This document shows, one piece after another, positions 46,518 to 57,167 of a stretch of 64,000 bases of DNA. Every line of letters starts with the position of its first letter. Position 1 is the first letter of the stretch. The notes beneath the pieces are model-generated. The model was given only the letters and a program-made list of their open reading frames with translations, was not told where the DNA came from and did no database searches. The position numbers and the translations under genes were made by a program. Source of the stretch: Thalassia testudinum. Taxonomy: Eukaryota > Streptophyta > Magnoliopsida > Alismatales > Hydrocharitaceae. The stretch is from contig JAZHRO010000063.1 in NCBI GenBank assembly GCA_037157565.1, forward strand, positions 89,370,001-89,434,000. The letters run 5' to 3'.

Positions 46518-48109
46518 TGTGTCAATGCAAGTACACCTTGATCCCTAATTTTGATGATAGAAAAACATTTAACAAATACATTTAAATTCTTAGATTTCAA
46601 GTTAAATGCAATTAGTTAAAAGATTTGGAAGAAGGTCAAGCTCAAAATCCATGGAGGATTAAGAAGCTTGATGGGGATAAAAGCATTAAGGAGCATTAAA
46701 GAATGATCTAAGGACTTGAAGCTTATAGATAAGAAAATAAGACTTAGAATTGTTATTGTAATTGTATTTATTTTATTACTCTTTTGTTATATCAAAATAT
46801 TACTAAAAAGCCCTAAAATAAGGTTAAATATCTTAGTTAGCTGTTAATACACATAGGGAACCAAAGCCAACACTTAAGAGCCTTAAAACATCTCAAAACA
46901 ACTATAAAGTGCCAACCAATAACAGAATATGCCAACTGGCTCCTTTATAACCAGTTGACTAGTGATGCTACCCATCAACTGACTCCTATGTGGGGTGTCG
47001 ACCGGCCGCCAACTGGTGACTAGATGTTGGTTGTACAATGACTAGAATATTTGGAACTTGAGCCTTTTTAATTTCCTATTCAATTGGCTTAGTTTCCCAA
47101 TACTCCTCAGTAACTAATCAACCCTTAGCCGACCTGTCTCATTGTAGGGCATTAACTGTAGTGGGCGTTGAGTTGTTGCATGTTGTAGGGAATCAAAACC
47201 AAGAACACTTTAGTAGCCAAATGACTGAGTGTTGACTTGCTTGAATAGCATCAATCGATCGTCAGTTGTCCGACCACAGAATACCACTTATGGCTACCCT
47301 CACTTATTCTAGGGCATCGATCTATCCTTCATATTGGTCGAATGACCCTATACAAGCTAAGCGATCAGGCGTTGACTGACTTATGTTGTCTATTAGATAT
47401 AAATGATTTTTCAGAAATCTATTCCAAAATTTCTGAGCATTAATTACTCCAACGGGTATGTCCCCATCCAAAGCCTATCTAGAGTGTTCCAAATACCTCT
47501 ATAAATAGTAGAGAACACTCCTACACTCAGATACAACAAGAGAAGTAAGAATACACTTAGTGAGCCAATTCTTTCACCAATAATCATCAAGTGTGAGATC
47601 AAAGAAGAAGAAATCAGTTCTAACTCTCTTAGCCTTACACTTTACAACCGAGAGCTCTATTTTGTTGCGCTTCCACACTTATCAACTTCCATCTTAAGGA
47701 AGTAATGCCCACCTATAAGAGCTTGGTTTAATCTTTATTTTGGCTCTATAGGTCTTTTATGGTTGTGATTTTTATTAGGTATTCACATTACGAATTTCTA
47801 TTTCCTTCAAAGAAAAAATACTCTTCGTGGATAAGGGTGGTTATTGAAGTGCGCACTACCTCAATCCTAAGTAGTTGGTTGTATTGAGATTGTATCACCC
47901 TCATTTAAGTGATGTTAATGGATTTAATTGAGTTGATCGATCAGAAAATCTTAAGTCGGAGACTTAGGTGGTGGTTTTTACTTAGGTTAGGTTTCCACCT
48001 AAATATCATTTCACATTGTGGTGAATGATTGTGTAAGTGATTTTATATTTCATTTGATTATCGTTTTGATTATTTCACACTATTCACTTCCCTCTAGTGC
48101 AAATCTACA
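46518..48109 (+). mobile_element. SIRE-like solo LTR S3 inside the hAT gene
   Basis: It begins TGTGTCAATGCAAG with 'attttgatgatagaaaaa' just after, has a TATA-like 'ctctataaatagtagag' near 47501, and ends 'ttcacttccctctagtgcaaatctaca'. The 1592-bp length fits the other SIRE-like LTRs here. There is no internal sequence on either side. Target duplication is weak (aagta and atata, three of five). The hAT protein continues on both sides. Confidence 0.78.
46900..47400. repeat. Palindrome-rich repeat in LTR S3
   Basis: Repeated words such as 'gccaactgg', 'cagttga', 'gtcgaccggccg' and 'atcgatcg' with two-fold symmetry occupy the U3 zone, the same place as the arrays in LTRs S1 and S2 but with different sequence. 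Confidence 0.65.
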
Positions 48110-48469
48110 ATATAGAGTTTTTTGGACTCCTTGTGTAGCCAATTGCATTGCTTTGATTATGAAGGATATTAGAAAGAGGAAGTTGATAAGCATGCTTATT
48201 TAAGATGCACATTCAATCACAACTTTCACTTGCAACCACTTGCAAATACTAGCAATGATGAAAATGTTTTGTAAGGGTGAACCGGTAAGAACCATCACCC
48301 AATTTGCAATACATTACATTGTAAAGTATTATGGATAACAAAGTTGAATTGAAGCATATTTTTATCTCCAATGATTGGTATTCAAAAAGAGATCACAGAA
48401 TGGAGATTACGAAGGTGAAGGAATTGATTACCTCTAAAAAGTTTTAGGACAACTGTTTTGGTCTGTCCA
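48110..48469 (+). pseudogene. hAT transposase relic, second part
   Basis: Resumes with RVFWTPCVANCIALIMKDIRK (two blocks, about 48113-48175), the WTPCAAHC box that follows the second catalytic Asp in hAT proteins; the His of AHC is Asn. It continues with KGEPVRTITQFAIHYI (about 48268-48318), matching the hAT 'LVRPGITRFATHF' region. The segment stops at 48469, where a copia relic begins. Confidence 0.8.
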
Positions 48470-48515
48470 TTTACTGACTATGTAGGTTAAGGAGCAGGTA
48501 GACATCCCTCAGCCC

Positions 48516-50244
48516 ATGCCTTCATCAATATTGGTCGATCCTCAGAGCCAAATAGATGACAGACCAATTGCTCATAGAAAAGCGGTGAGATCTTGCACTT
48601 TACACCCAATGGCTAATTTTATGTCTATTGACCATCTCAGTCCAGCACTACAGAAATTTTCTACAGCTCTGTCAGCCTTGGTGGTTCCTAAGCATTATAC
48701 TGAGGCCATGCAAGATTATAGTTGGAGACAAGCTATGTAGGTGGAGATGGATGCTCTTCTCTCCCATGGTACGTGGGTGTTAACTATTCTTCCACTAAGG
48801 AAGAAGGTTGTAAATTATAGATGTGCCTTCACTATGAAATATTTACCTGATGGATCAATTGAAAGACTTAACGCCAAGTTGATAGCAAAAGGATACACTT
48901 AAACTTATGGAGCAGACTATTTTGTCACCTTACCACCAGCTGCTAGGTTGAATTCAGTTCGAGTAATTTTATCTATTGATGTTAACATGAGATGGCCATT
49001 GTATCAGTTGAATGTCAAAAATATTTTCCTTTATGAAGACTTGCAAGAAGTTTATATGACCCAACCACCAAGATTTGTGGTTGAAAGGGGTAAGGCATAC
49101 AGATTGAAGAAGGCTACATACGAACTTAAGCAAAGTCCATGAACCTGGTTCGAGCGACTAAGTACAGCTGTTCAGCAAATCGATTATCGTAGATCCAATT
49201 CGTACCACTATTTTTATCTAGAAAACGGATTCTGGTATGGTAATCCTAGTTGGGTATGTTGATAATATGGTGCTTACAGGAAATGATACCAAGAGGATTT
49301 ATGAAACGAAGAGCTTTCTCCAGGATACCTTTGTTACTAAGGATCTTTGTAGATTACACTATTTTTTAGGCATAGAATGTGCTAAAAATTCCAAAGGAAT
49401 GTCACTATCTCAGAGAAAATATGTACTTGAGTTTTGCAGAAACTGGGATGTTAGGTGCTAAGCCCTTTATGGTGCCTGTGGAACCTATTTAGAGATTATG
49501 TGAAAAAGATCCTCTATTTAAGGATAAAGGAAGATACAAAGTGTTAGCAAACTTCTTTATGTTACTTGTCTAGATATCACCTTTGCCCTTATCAGAGGAG
49601 AATCCCCAATATAGTCATTGGAATTTATGTTACTATTACTTGTTTAGACATCACCTTTGCCGTTAACAAAGGAGAATCCCCAAGATAGTCATTGGAATGT
49701 TGTGTGTATGCCTTATTCTTAGGTACTTAAAGGGAAGCCCAAGGAAAGGATTCTTTATGAAGAACAATACCCATCTAAATGTTCATGCATACTTTGATGT
49801 TGATTATGTAGGTAGCCAGGAAATCTACAATAGGGTATGCTACTTTCTTGGGTGGTAATCTCCTCACATGAAAAAGCAAGAAACAAACTGTGGTGTCTAG
49901 GTTTAGTGCAGAAGCTGAAAACAAAGCGATGGCCTATACTAGTTTTGAGCCTATGTGGTTAGTGAATTTTATGAGAGATCTTGGCTTCACTACTTCCACT
50001 CTAGTGCCAATGTTCTGTGATATTCGCTCGGCAACATTTATTGCTTCTTATCCTATTTTTCATGAACGCACTAAGTATATAGAAGTGGATTGTTATTTTG
50101 TACGTGTCATGATCACTTCAGAATAGATCAGCACTCCTGTAACAACATCTGAACAACTAGTTGATATTTTCACCAAGACTCTACCCCGAAAGCGTCATGA
50201 GGTTCTATGTTCCAAGCTGGGCATAATAGATACATATGCTTCAG
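48516..50244 (+). pseudogene. RT-RNase H of copia element 3
   Basis: The RT start region has MDALLSHGTWVL, then YLPDGSIERLNAKLIAKGYT and LYQLNVKNIFLYEDLQE. The polymerase box reads VGYVDNMVLTG (about 49246-49278): the second Asp of YVDD is Asn. Then comes FVTKDLCRLHYFLGIE. A 68-bp duplication follows at 49557-49697. RNase H has VSRFSAEAENKAMAY and FCDIRSATFIA (expected CDN is CDI) and ends QLVDIFTKTLPRKRHEVL, LGIIDTYASA and a stop. Several stops and frame changes are present. Confidence 0.85.
49557..49697. repeat. Tandem duplication of about 68 bp within RT of copia element 3
   Basis: 'cttgtctagatatcacctttg' with 'gagaatccccaatatagtcattgga' is repeated as 'cttgtttagacatcacctttg' with 'gagaatccccaagatagtcattgga'. 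It duplicates a region that occurs once in copia elements 1 and 2. Confidence 0.85.
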
Positions 50245-50406
50245 CTTGAGGGGGAGTGTCAGAGTTAGTGGTGGTAGTATTTGTAAGGGTGTGTTAAGTG
50301 TTAAAATGACCTAGACCTATGATGTAATTTTCCCAAAGCTTCTCTCTAGAAAAGAGGCCTAGGGTTTTTATTCCGGTATAAGATGTTTCATTCCTTTATT
50401 CTTACA

Positions 50407-50621
50407 GTTCATGGGTTGTGAAAATTATGAAACCCATTGTGGTTGTGATAGGGATGGTTGATGGTGATAAAAAACCAACCTTAACAAGTATATATGCAGT
50501 CATGGAAATCATAAAGCAAAAGGTTAAGGAAAATGCTGAGAAGTAAACTCTACAATACATAAACATATTTGTTGAGAGATAGCAAAACATGCTTTCAAAT
50601 CCACTTCATAAAGTTGGTATG
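50407..50621 (+). pseudogene. hAT transposase relic, third part
   Basis: Continues the hAT protein after copia element 3: VVKIMKPIVVVIGMVDGDKK, the hAT 'VMGPLVRVLRLVDGEKKP' region, then TSIYAVMEIIKQKVKEN and NPLHKVGM. The reading is in phase with the preceding part if the insertion is ignored. One or two stops are present. Confidence 0.82.
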
Positions 50622-52350
50622 TGTTAGGAAATAAAATCAAAGAGCCGTTGAGTTATTTTCTATTTAGGTCATTGTTATTTTTAGTAAGTGTTTAGTTGTG
50701 TTTCCATGTATGCCAGGACCCTCTCCCTATATAGAGAGGGTTAAGGCCTCTCTTTTTGAATTAATAAAGTTTATATTCTCCAAAGTATCTCCACATGATA
50801 TCAAAGCAGGTTTGATCCTGTGGGAAAAGAGGAAAGAAGGGAGAAGAAACCCTAGAGGGGGAGGCCCTCCGGCGACGCCACCGATCTCCAGATAGCCACC
50901 AGAGAGTTCCTCTTGTTACGCCCTGAAAATCTTCCCGATGATTCGGAAATGGATCTCCGGGTGTGCAAGCGCTAGGGTCCCAGCTACCAGGTAGTTTAGG
51001 GTTATAATTCACAATCCTAACAATTTGGTATATCACAGAAAAATCCACTTTTAAGTTAATCTAGGGTCAAAACCTACCGAAAATCCGACTGAGTTTCCCC
51101 TATTTATTCAATATTTTCCAAAAATCCGAACCTGCATACACATCACAAAATATACAAGTAGGCACACCCCACAGTAACACTACAAAGCAACAAACCATAA
51201 AAATACCAGTAGGCACACCCTGCCATGCAAAAGCCATAGAAACACGAAAAAGGACGAGAACAAAACTAAAATACCACAATACTTCACCACCACAATAGCT
51301 TCATCATCGTCGTCATACACTTGCCGTCTATTGTAATAACATAGGTAAAGTCTACAATTAGAAGCATACACATCTTACAATACCAGAAAATTATCTAACT
51401 ATAAGGTTATACAACAGAAGCTTTAGTTAAAATACTTATATTAAGCACTCAAGGCCTATACAGAAGGAAAGCACAAGCTCACACTCTGATGATCTCTCAG
51501 GTCCTCCTAGGCTAGAATCCAGCATGGCATACCATCTCGCGGCAACGGACCCTAAAATGAGTTACAAATTTGGGATGAGCTAAGTAACCCATTAGGGATA
51601 GAATACGTATAACAATCGAAACAGAGGAAGGTGGTGTGCATATTTCTACCCCATAAGCCAATCACAAGCCATTTCCCCAAATACCTATGCCTTGGTAACT
51701 TAATAAGCTAATCATAATCCTTTCCCATTTTCCATACTAAACCCAAGTTTCATTAACACTACATACTAGCTTCGAGCCCTTTTCTCACTTTACAAGGATT
51801 TATCCACATAATTATTCAACTTATTTGTCACATGGCTTATTCTCTCACCCGCCTCAGCAGTCAAATTCTGGAAAATCATCCCTCTCTACTAGAGAAAATT
51901 AAGACGTATACTTCCCTCAGATCCCATCCCGATAGTCTCTCCCTGGCACCTCAAGATAAAATAAGTAGAGCTACCTCAAGATGTCAAGATTATAGGTAGT
52001 GCTCTCACGCACCTTAAGAGAAACCAATCGTAGATTGAATCTGTGAGGACGTACAAGAAGAGACACCCAAGGTTGAAGACACGAAGAAGGGACTACCACG
52101 TCAACAAGAGTTGATATCCACTAGTTTAAGGATTCACGTCTTTACCGTCTCCCATGTCTTGACTTGAAGGGGAGTGTTAGGTAGTAAAATCAAAGGATAT
52201 TGTTGAGTTGTTTGCTATTTAGATCATTGTTATTTTTAGTAAGTGTTTAGTTGTATTTCCATGTATGCCAAGGCCCTCTCTCTATATAAAGAAAGTTAAG
52301 GCCTCTCTTTTCAAATTAATAATGTTTATATTCTTCCCAATATCTCCACA
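50622..52350 (+). mobile_element. Non-autonomous LTR element (1.7 kb) in the hAT gene
   Basis: 5' LTR 50622-50795 (174 bp) and 3' LTR 52175-52350 (176 bp), clearly alike: TGTTAGG.A.TAAAATCAAA, 'tgtttagttgt.tttccatgtatgcca', 'ttaaggcctctctttt', and end TCTCCACA. The primer site TGATATCAAAGC is at 50796-50807. The purine tract 'cttgaaggggag' is at 52163-52174. Target duplications are gtatg (50617-50621) and atatg (52351-52355). The 1.37-kb interior has no gag or pol; it needs enzymes from another copia element. A segment starting 'tgttacgccctg' near 50931 resembles a Ty3-type LTR start and may be a nested fragment. Confidence 0.9.
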
Positions 52351-52355
52351 ATATG

Positions 52356-53800
52356 AATTTACAATTTTATATGACTATTAAGTTTCATATACTTTTTGTC
52401 ATGACCTTGCAGTGACTAGTCTTAAATCCTAGTACTATTATAGAGAAGAAAATACACTTTTAATTCATTGTTATTTGCAAATAAAATATTTTAGAGATGA
52501 CTTGCTAATCTTCCAGAACAAACAACACCATGCATGCATGAAATAAAACTCGTCGTGGTATAGTCACGATTTGACTATAAAATCTTCAAGATATCTTTAT
52601 GAATTCATTTCACAATTCACAAGTTACATAAATTAATAAGTTTACTTTCATTTTTTTATTATAGCTGACATGGCACCAATGTTCCTAACCTTCACCAAAT
52701 TGCCATTAAAATCTTATATTAGACAACATCCACAAGATGGTTTAAAAAGAATTGCAGCATCTTTAACTTGATTCACTCACAGAGGAAAATTCACCTCGGC
52801 AGTGATAAGTTGGACTTGATGTTTGTCCATGACACGTTAGATTCAAGATGAAACATATATGAGGAGACATTTTACATATATAAGGAAAAGTACATAGACC
52901 AAATTGATGTTACATATCTTTTTAAAGAAAAGGTTGATGAAGACGTTTTACAAGCATGGTTGAATAGCAATGAAGAACCACTGCTTGATAAGGATGGTGA
53001 TCCCGATCTTGAGATAGCATAAAAAATGAATGCGTATATAAGAAAATTTGTAGGTAGTAGATTTGGTAAAAAAGTAATCAATGGCATTGTAGAGAGTCCA
53101 AATGAGAAGATTCACCTTCAGAAACAATAAAAGATGATGCTGGAAGAGATGATGATGTCGATGCAATGATGGTTGAACTTGAATATCAATAACATGACAG
53201 TAGTTAAGGCGGTAGGAGATATCCTACTCGGGATGAAAAGGATGTTGTACATGAATACCAGGAGAGACATGGAACTATACATAGAGACCCCTTGCTAAGT
53301 CCAACCCATAACCATTCTATGATGTCCATTGATGACTTAAGTTCATCAGTGGGATCCGTTAATCTAATGAATTCAATCTTTGAAGGTGGCCTTGCATCAT
53401 TGTCATAGAGTTTCTATAGTTATGAATCTCATTCCACCATCCTTCAATTCCAAACCCCCCACCAAGATGAAGCACAAAGTTCACATGATTTCTTGCCTAA
53501 CTACTATTCACCGTCACCAATACTCAAGATTCTCAACCAAAGCCAACCCAACCTCCATCTTATTATGATTCCTATGGTTATGGATATGATGGTGCCCAAA
53601 GTCATACTAACCAAAGTGATCCTGCAACACAAGGGTATCGAATATTCCCAGAGTATTTTGCACCCTAAGGTCCCCAACCATCTTATTATTATCAACCTTT
53701 CCAATCTGATGCACAATCTCCTCCTCGACCACCGTGAACTTCATCGACAAGACAGCGTGATCCTCTTGAATCTTTAAGTTCTACATTGAGATGAGGTAGT
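52356..53800 (+). pseudogene. hAT transposase relic, C-terminal part
   Basis: Just after the insertion MNLQFYM continues the expected 'GYYLNPxFFY' block. A likely intron ends at 'tttttttattatag' (52653-52665). The dimerisation domain follows: HGTNVPNLHQIAIKIL (52669 on), FNLIHSQRK, LDLMFVHDTL (about 52760-52850). It passes into LLDKDGDPDLEIA and a Gln/Pro/Tyr/Ser-rich tail (QPPSYYDSYGYGYDGAQ, about 53540-53600). Frameshifts and stops remain. Confidence 0.8.
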
Positions 53801-54166
53801 TCTACTAGGTCCAAAGATTCAAGAGGACTAATTAGACATCATGAACAAGATCAGGATGATTATAGTCAAAGTCCATTTAGAAGTCACAATCTTGCATACA
53901 TCAAAGATGAATACTACTAACGATACATCCATGAATATAATACTCAATACAACTTCATGACATGAGATAACCACTATAACTATGTTAAAATATCACAAAT
54001 AGACAAAAATCAAAGGAGGTATTCAACCAGGCCGAAGTTCCACATGGCATTGAAAAAATCATGAAGTATGATTCAGTGGTGCTAGTACTATTATATTTCA
54101 TTTCTAGTGAGTATTATTATGAACATCTCGAGTTATTATGTTATGTGTTTTTCCTTTTCAATGTTA
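53801..54166. other. Flank of the hAT relic, unassigned
   Basis: AT-rich sequence with 'agaggactaattagacatcatgaacaagatcagg'-type wording that could still be the hAT 3' region. No boundary or inverted terminus of the hAT element can be identified. Confidence 0.3.
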
Positions 54167-54657
54167 TGTCAAGAATGGTGCAAGCTTGGAGTGTAGAGGC
54201 TCTTAGGCGTGGGAAAAATAGTCCACGTGGGAATGTTCCACGTTGGAACAAGGAGAGGAAGAGCAGCAACCACTAGCTACTATGGCTAGTGGCCGGCAGT
54301 GATGAGGCTGGTGGTGATGGTGGCTAACGATATTGAGAGAGAAAGAGAGGAGGTTGAGAAATGTGGAAAATATTATTGTTAACTCAAAAATAAAATACAA
54401 TAGGAAGGCTCTCTTTTATAGAAGAGAGAATATATCTTTTAAAATAAGAAACAAATCTCATCCCTAAAACAAGAAAGAACAAATCACAGTTAAATCAAAT
54501 CCTCTAAACAACTTTCCTAAAATCAACTTAACAAATAAACAAAACTTGGGACTTGATCAAAATCAAAACTAGGACTCTTGGACTAATACCCACAGCCCTA
54601 AAGGCCTCCCGACCAACTGCTACGTAGCCTCCTTTATTCCCAAGAATATAACTTACA
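54167..54657 (-). mobile_element. LTR-like sequence, minus orientation
   Basis: On the minus strand it starts near TGTAAGTTATATTC and 'gggaataaaggaggc', and contains 'ctctcttctataaaagag' (TATA-like), 'cctattgtatttta' and 'caataatattttccac'. It aligns with 58850-59320 read on the plus strand and more loosely with the LTRs at 59427 and 61537. No primer site or purine tract is seen beside it, so a solo or truncated LTR is likely. Confidence 0.6.
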
Positions 54658-54899
54658 ACGATGATTATTAATGTATCACTATGCCAGTAGTACCTTTATC
54701 TTATGTTTTCATTCAAAATTTATGATTTTGGTCATTTAAGCATTTCTTCATGATGTAGTGGTTATTAAAATATTAATTTCATCAAATTTGTATTTTGAGC
54801 CATTTCAAGCGATTTCCCCAAAATTCTCATATATCGACGATATATTCCCTTTTTGACTTATCAATACATCGATATCAACATTTAAAACCTTGAACACAC
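54658..54899. other. AT-rich spacer
   Basis: No gene. It contains 'catatatcgacgatatattcc' and 'acatcgatatcaaca', words resembling the centre of the 0.9-kb repeat family at 38 kb, so it may be a diverged fragment of it. Confidence 0.3.
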
Positions 54900-56150
54900 A
54901 TAACACTAGTTCTCAACCAATACTCTCATTTAAGATAGAGCATATATGTCAACCACGTTTAGTTGGGAATAACATCTGTTGAATGAAGTCTATAGAAGTG
55001 CAAAGGTAAAAATCAATTCTCTACTTCAGAAGAAACATGAATTGTTTTAGATAAGCTCTCGCTGAATGAAGTCTTCAAATGTAGTGACAATCTACTTCAA
55101 GTCTTCAACATATGTCCACTCATTTCATGAAACATAGGGTTAGTTGCAATAAGCAATTATAATACAGTCACATCGCATCTCTACAGCAAAATCAACAAGA
55201 ATGTGTAAGTCTGATAGTACAAAACACATCCATATCATCTCCATTAATATTTGGGCCATTGCCCAATACTTTAACTCTTCATTAGATCTAAAGACCATGG
55301 CTTACTTCTTACTTCTCCATGCTACTAAATTACCAGCAACATAAGTACAAAAACCTGTTGTAGAGTTCCTATCCACAAGGCAACCTACATAATCTACATT
55401 TATGTATGCTACAATGTCAAATGTGGAGCTCTTCAAGAATAGCAACTCTTTTCCAAGATATATCAAATATCTCAGCACCATTATAACTGCATTCCAATGT
55501 GCTTTAATAGGCTTATCCATGAATTGACTTAGCTAACCAACTAAGGAAATATCTTGCCATGTGATTATAAAAAATAAGAGCTTCCCAATAAAACATCGAT
55601 AATAACTTAAATAATAGAGATGTAACTTGGGGACTATGGGAATATGTGTAGGCTTGGCTCCCAATATACTTATTTACTAGAGTAAATCTATGCCATACTT
55701 TCTATGAGATAATACTACACTTCATTTACTACAGATAACTAAAAGGACCTAGGTCCTTGATCGTAAAATTCTCAACCAAGCATTTCTTCCAATCAAATAG
55801 CACTCGAGTATCATCACCTGTAATTATAGTATCGTCGACATAAACAAGAATTGCAACTATCCCTCTAGGTGTTGCATAAAAAAGGAGTGATCGGTGAAAG
55901 ATCTACGAAATTCAAGACCCTCAACCACCTTCAATAGCTTCTGGAACCATGCCCTAAGACTCTACTTCAGGCCATATATCTCTTCGCAAACGTAACATAC
56001 CTTCTAACACTCCTTGGAGACTCAAACCCCGATGGTTGTTGCATGCAGACCACCCTATCGTATACCTCTATAGAGAAAGGTGCTCTTCACAGCTAAGGAG
56101 GTTGATCCTGTTGAACTGTCATCAAAATCAAGATCCAGATGGTGGGTAGT

Positions 56151-56695
56151 TGTAACACACCAAAAATAATTCTACATAGTAAACTCGTGAAAATAAAGTT
56201 TAATATATAATTGAGAATTACTATTTAACAACTTAGGCTTAATCATTTTTGGGTAGTTGCTTTAGATCCACTAGACCTGTACCTAATAAGTTGTCAAGAA
56301 TAATTTTTCTCAATTAAACTCAAATCTAGGCCCGATTTATTACAAATAATATCAAAGCCAAATTCCCTCTATTAAAAAGAAAGAGCTACTCTTACGATGG
56401 CCTAAGAGTACACAATAAGGTGGTGCCACCATTACTACTAGGATTAGATTAATTGATCAATCAATTGTATGAACCAAGGCATTAAGATTTCAAGTGAGAG
56501 AGATTGTGACACCACAAACATAGTTCCATAGTAAACTCATGAAAATAAGTATTGGGATGGAAGGATCGAGAATTACTACTTAACTTGGGCTTAAGCATTT
56601 TGGGTGACTGTTTTGGGTGCACTAAGCCCATACCCAATAAGTTATCAAGGATAATTTTTTTCCAATAAACTCGAGTCTAAGACCGACTTATTATA
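56151..56695 (+). mobile_element. TRIM element, 545 bp
   Basis: 5' LTR 56151-56344 (194 bp) and 3' LTR 56505-56695 (191 bp), both with 'catagtaaactc.tgaaaataa', 'gagaattact..ttaac' and 'aataagtt.tcaa.gataattttt'. A primer-site-like 'taatatcaaagcc' is at 56347-56359 and a purine-rich 'caagtgagagagat' at 56491-56504. Target duplications are gtagt (56146-56150) and ggagt (56696-56700). The interior is only 160 bases. It splits the RT of copia element 4 at the LPMA region; the RT reads on across it. Confidence 0.88.
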
Positions 56696-56890
56696 GGAGT
56701 TATGCCATTGGTAAGAAAGTGTCAAAGCTCACCCCATACATCTAAGTGAACCCCTTGGTAACAAGCCTAGGCTTGTATCTTGCAGCCAATCCATCGGGAT
56801 TGTACTTTATGGTGAAAAGCCACTTAAACGCTACAATTGTGCATCAGATGGTGAGTCAATAAGCTCCCATGTACCACGAGTTGAATAATA

Positions 56891-57167
56891 TGAAAAGTTG
56901 AAGCATAAAAGATATCAAAGCATAAAGCAAAGGAAAAAACACTTAGATTTACGTGAAAACCCTACTCACGAAAAGTGGGGAGAACCACAGGAGAAGACCC
57001 CGATAGGGCAAGTATATGTATTGATCTTTTTAAAGAAATAAGAGTACATGCCTATTTATAGGTCACCACACACAACACTTCTAATTACATGATGTAGGAC
57101 TAAATGACCACTACACACAATTCTCTCAACACCATGAGAATTAAAAGCCAGCATCTACTCCATAACA
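56891..57167. mobile_element. Possible solo LTR or other insertion
   Basis: A block between the RT and integrase parts of copia element 4 that does not fit copia coding. It is bounded by TGAAAAGTTG and CATAACA and holds a TATA-like 'cctataaatagg' (minus strand, near 57053-57064). No target duplication was found, so its nature is uncertain. Confidence 0.35.

Larger units (their letters stand above)
48470..50406 (+). mobile_element. Copia element 3, 5'-truncated
   Basis: Only the 3' half is present: the IN-RT linker onward, then a purine tract 'cttgagggggag' (50245-50256) and a 150-bp 3' LTR (50257-50406, TGTCAGAG...ATTCTTACA). There is no 5' LTR, primer site, gag or integrase core. Flanking 5-mers gtcca (48465-48469) and gttca (50407-50411) match at four of five, as a target duplication would. 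The short LTR and domain content place it in the same broad group as copia elements 1 and 2. Confidence 0.8.

Noticed and set aside
56151..56695. Cassandra TRIM with 5S rRNA-like promoter
   Set aside because: No 5S internal-control-region wording was seen in the LTR, so only the general TRIM label is used.
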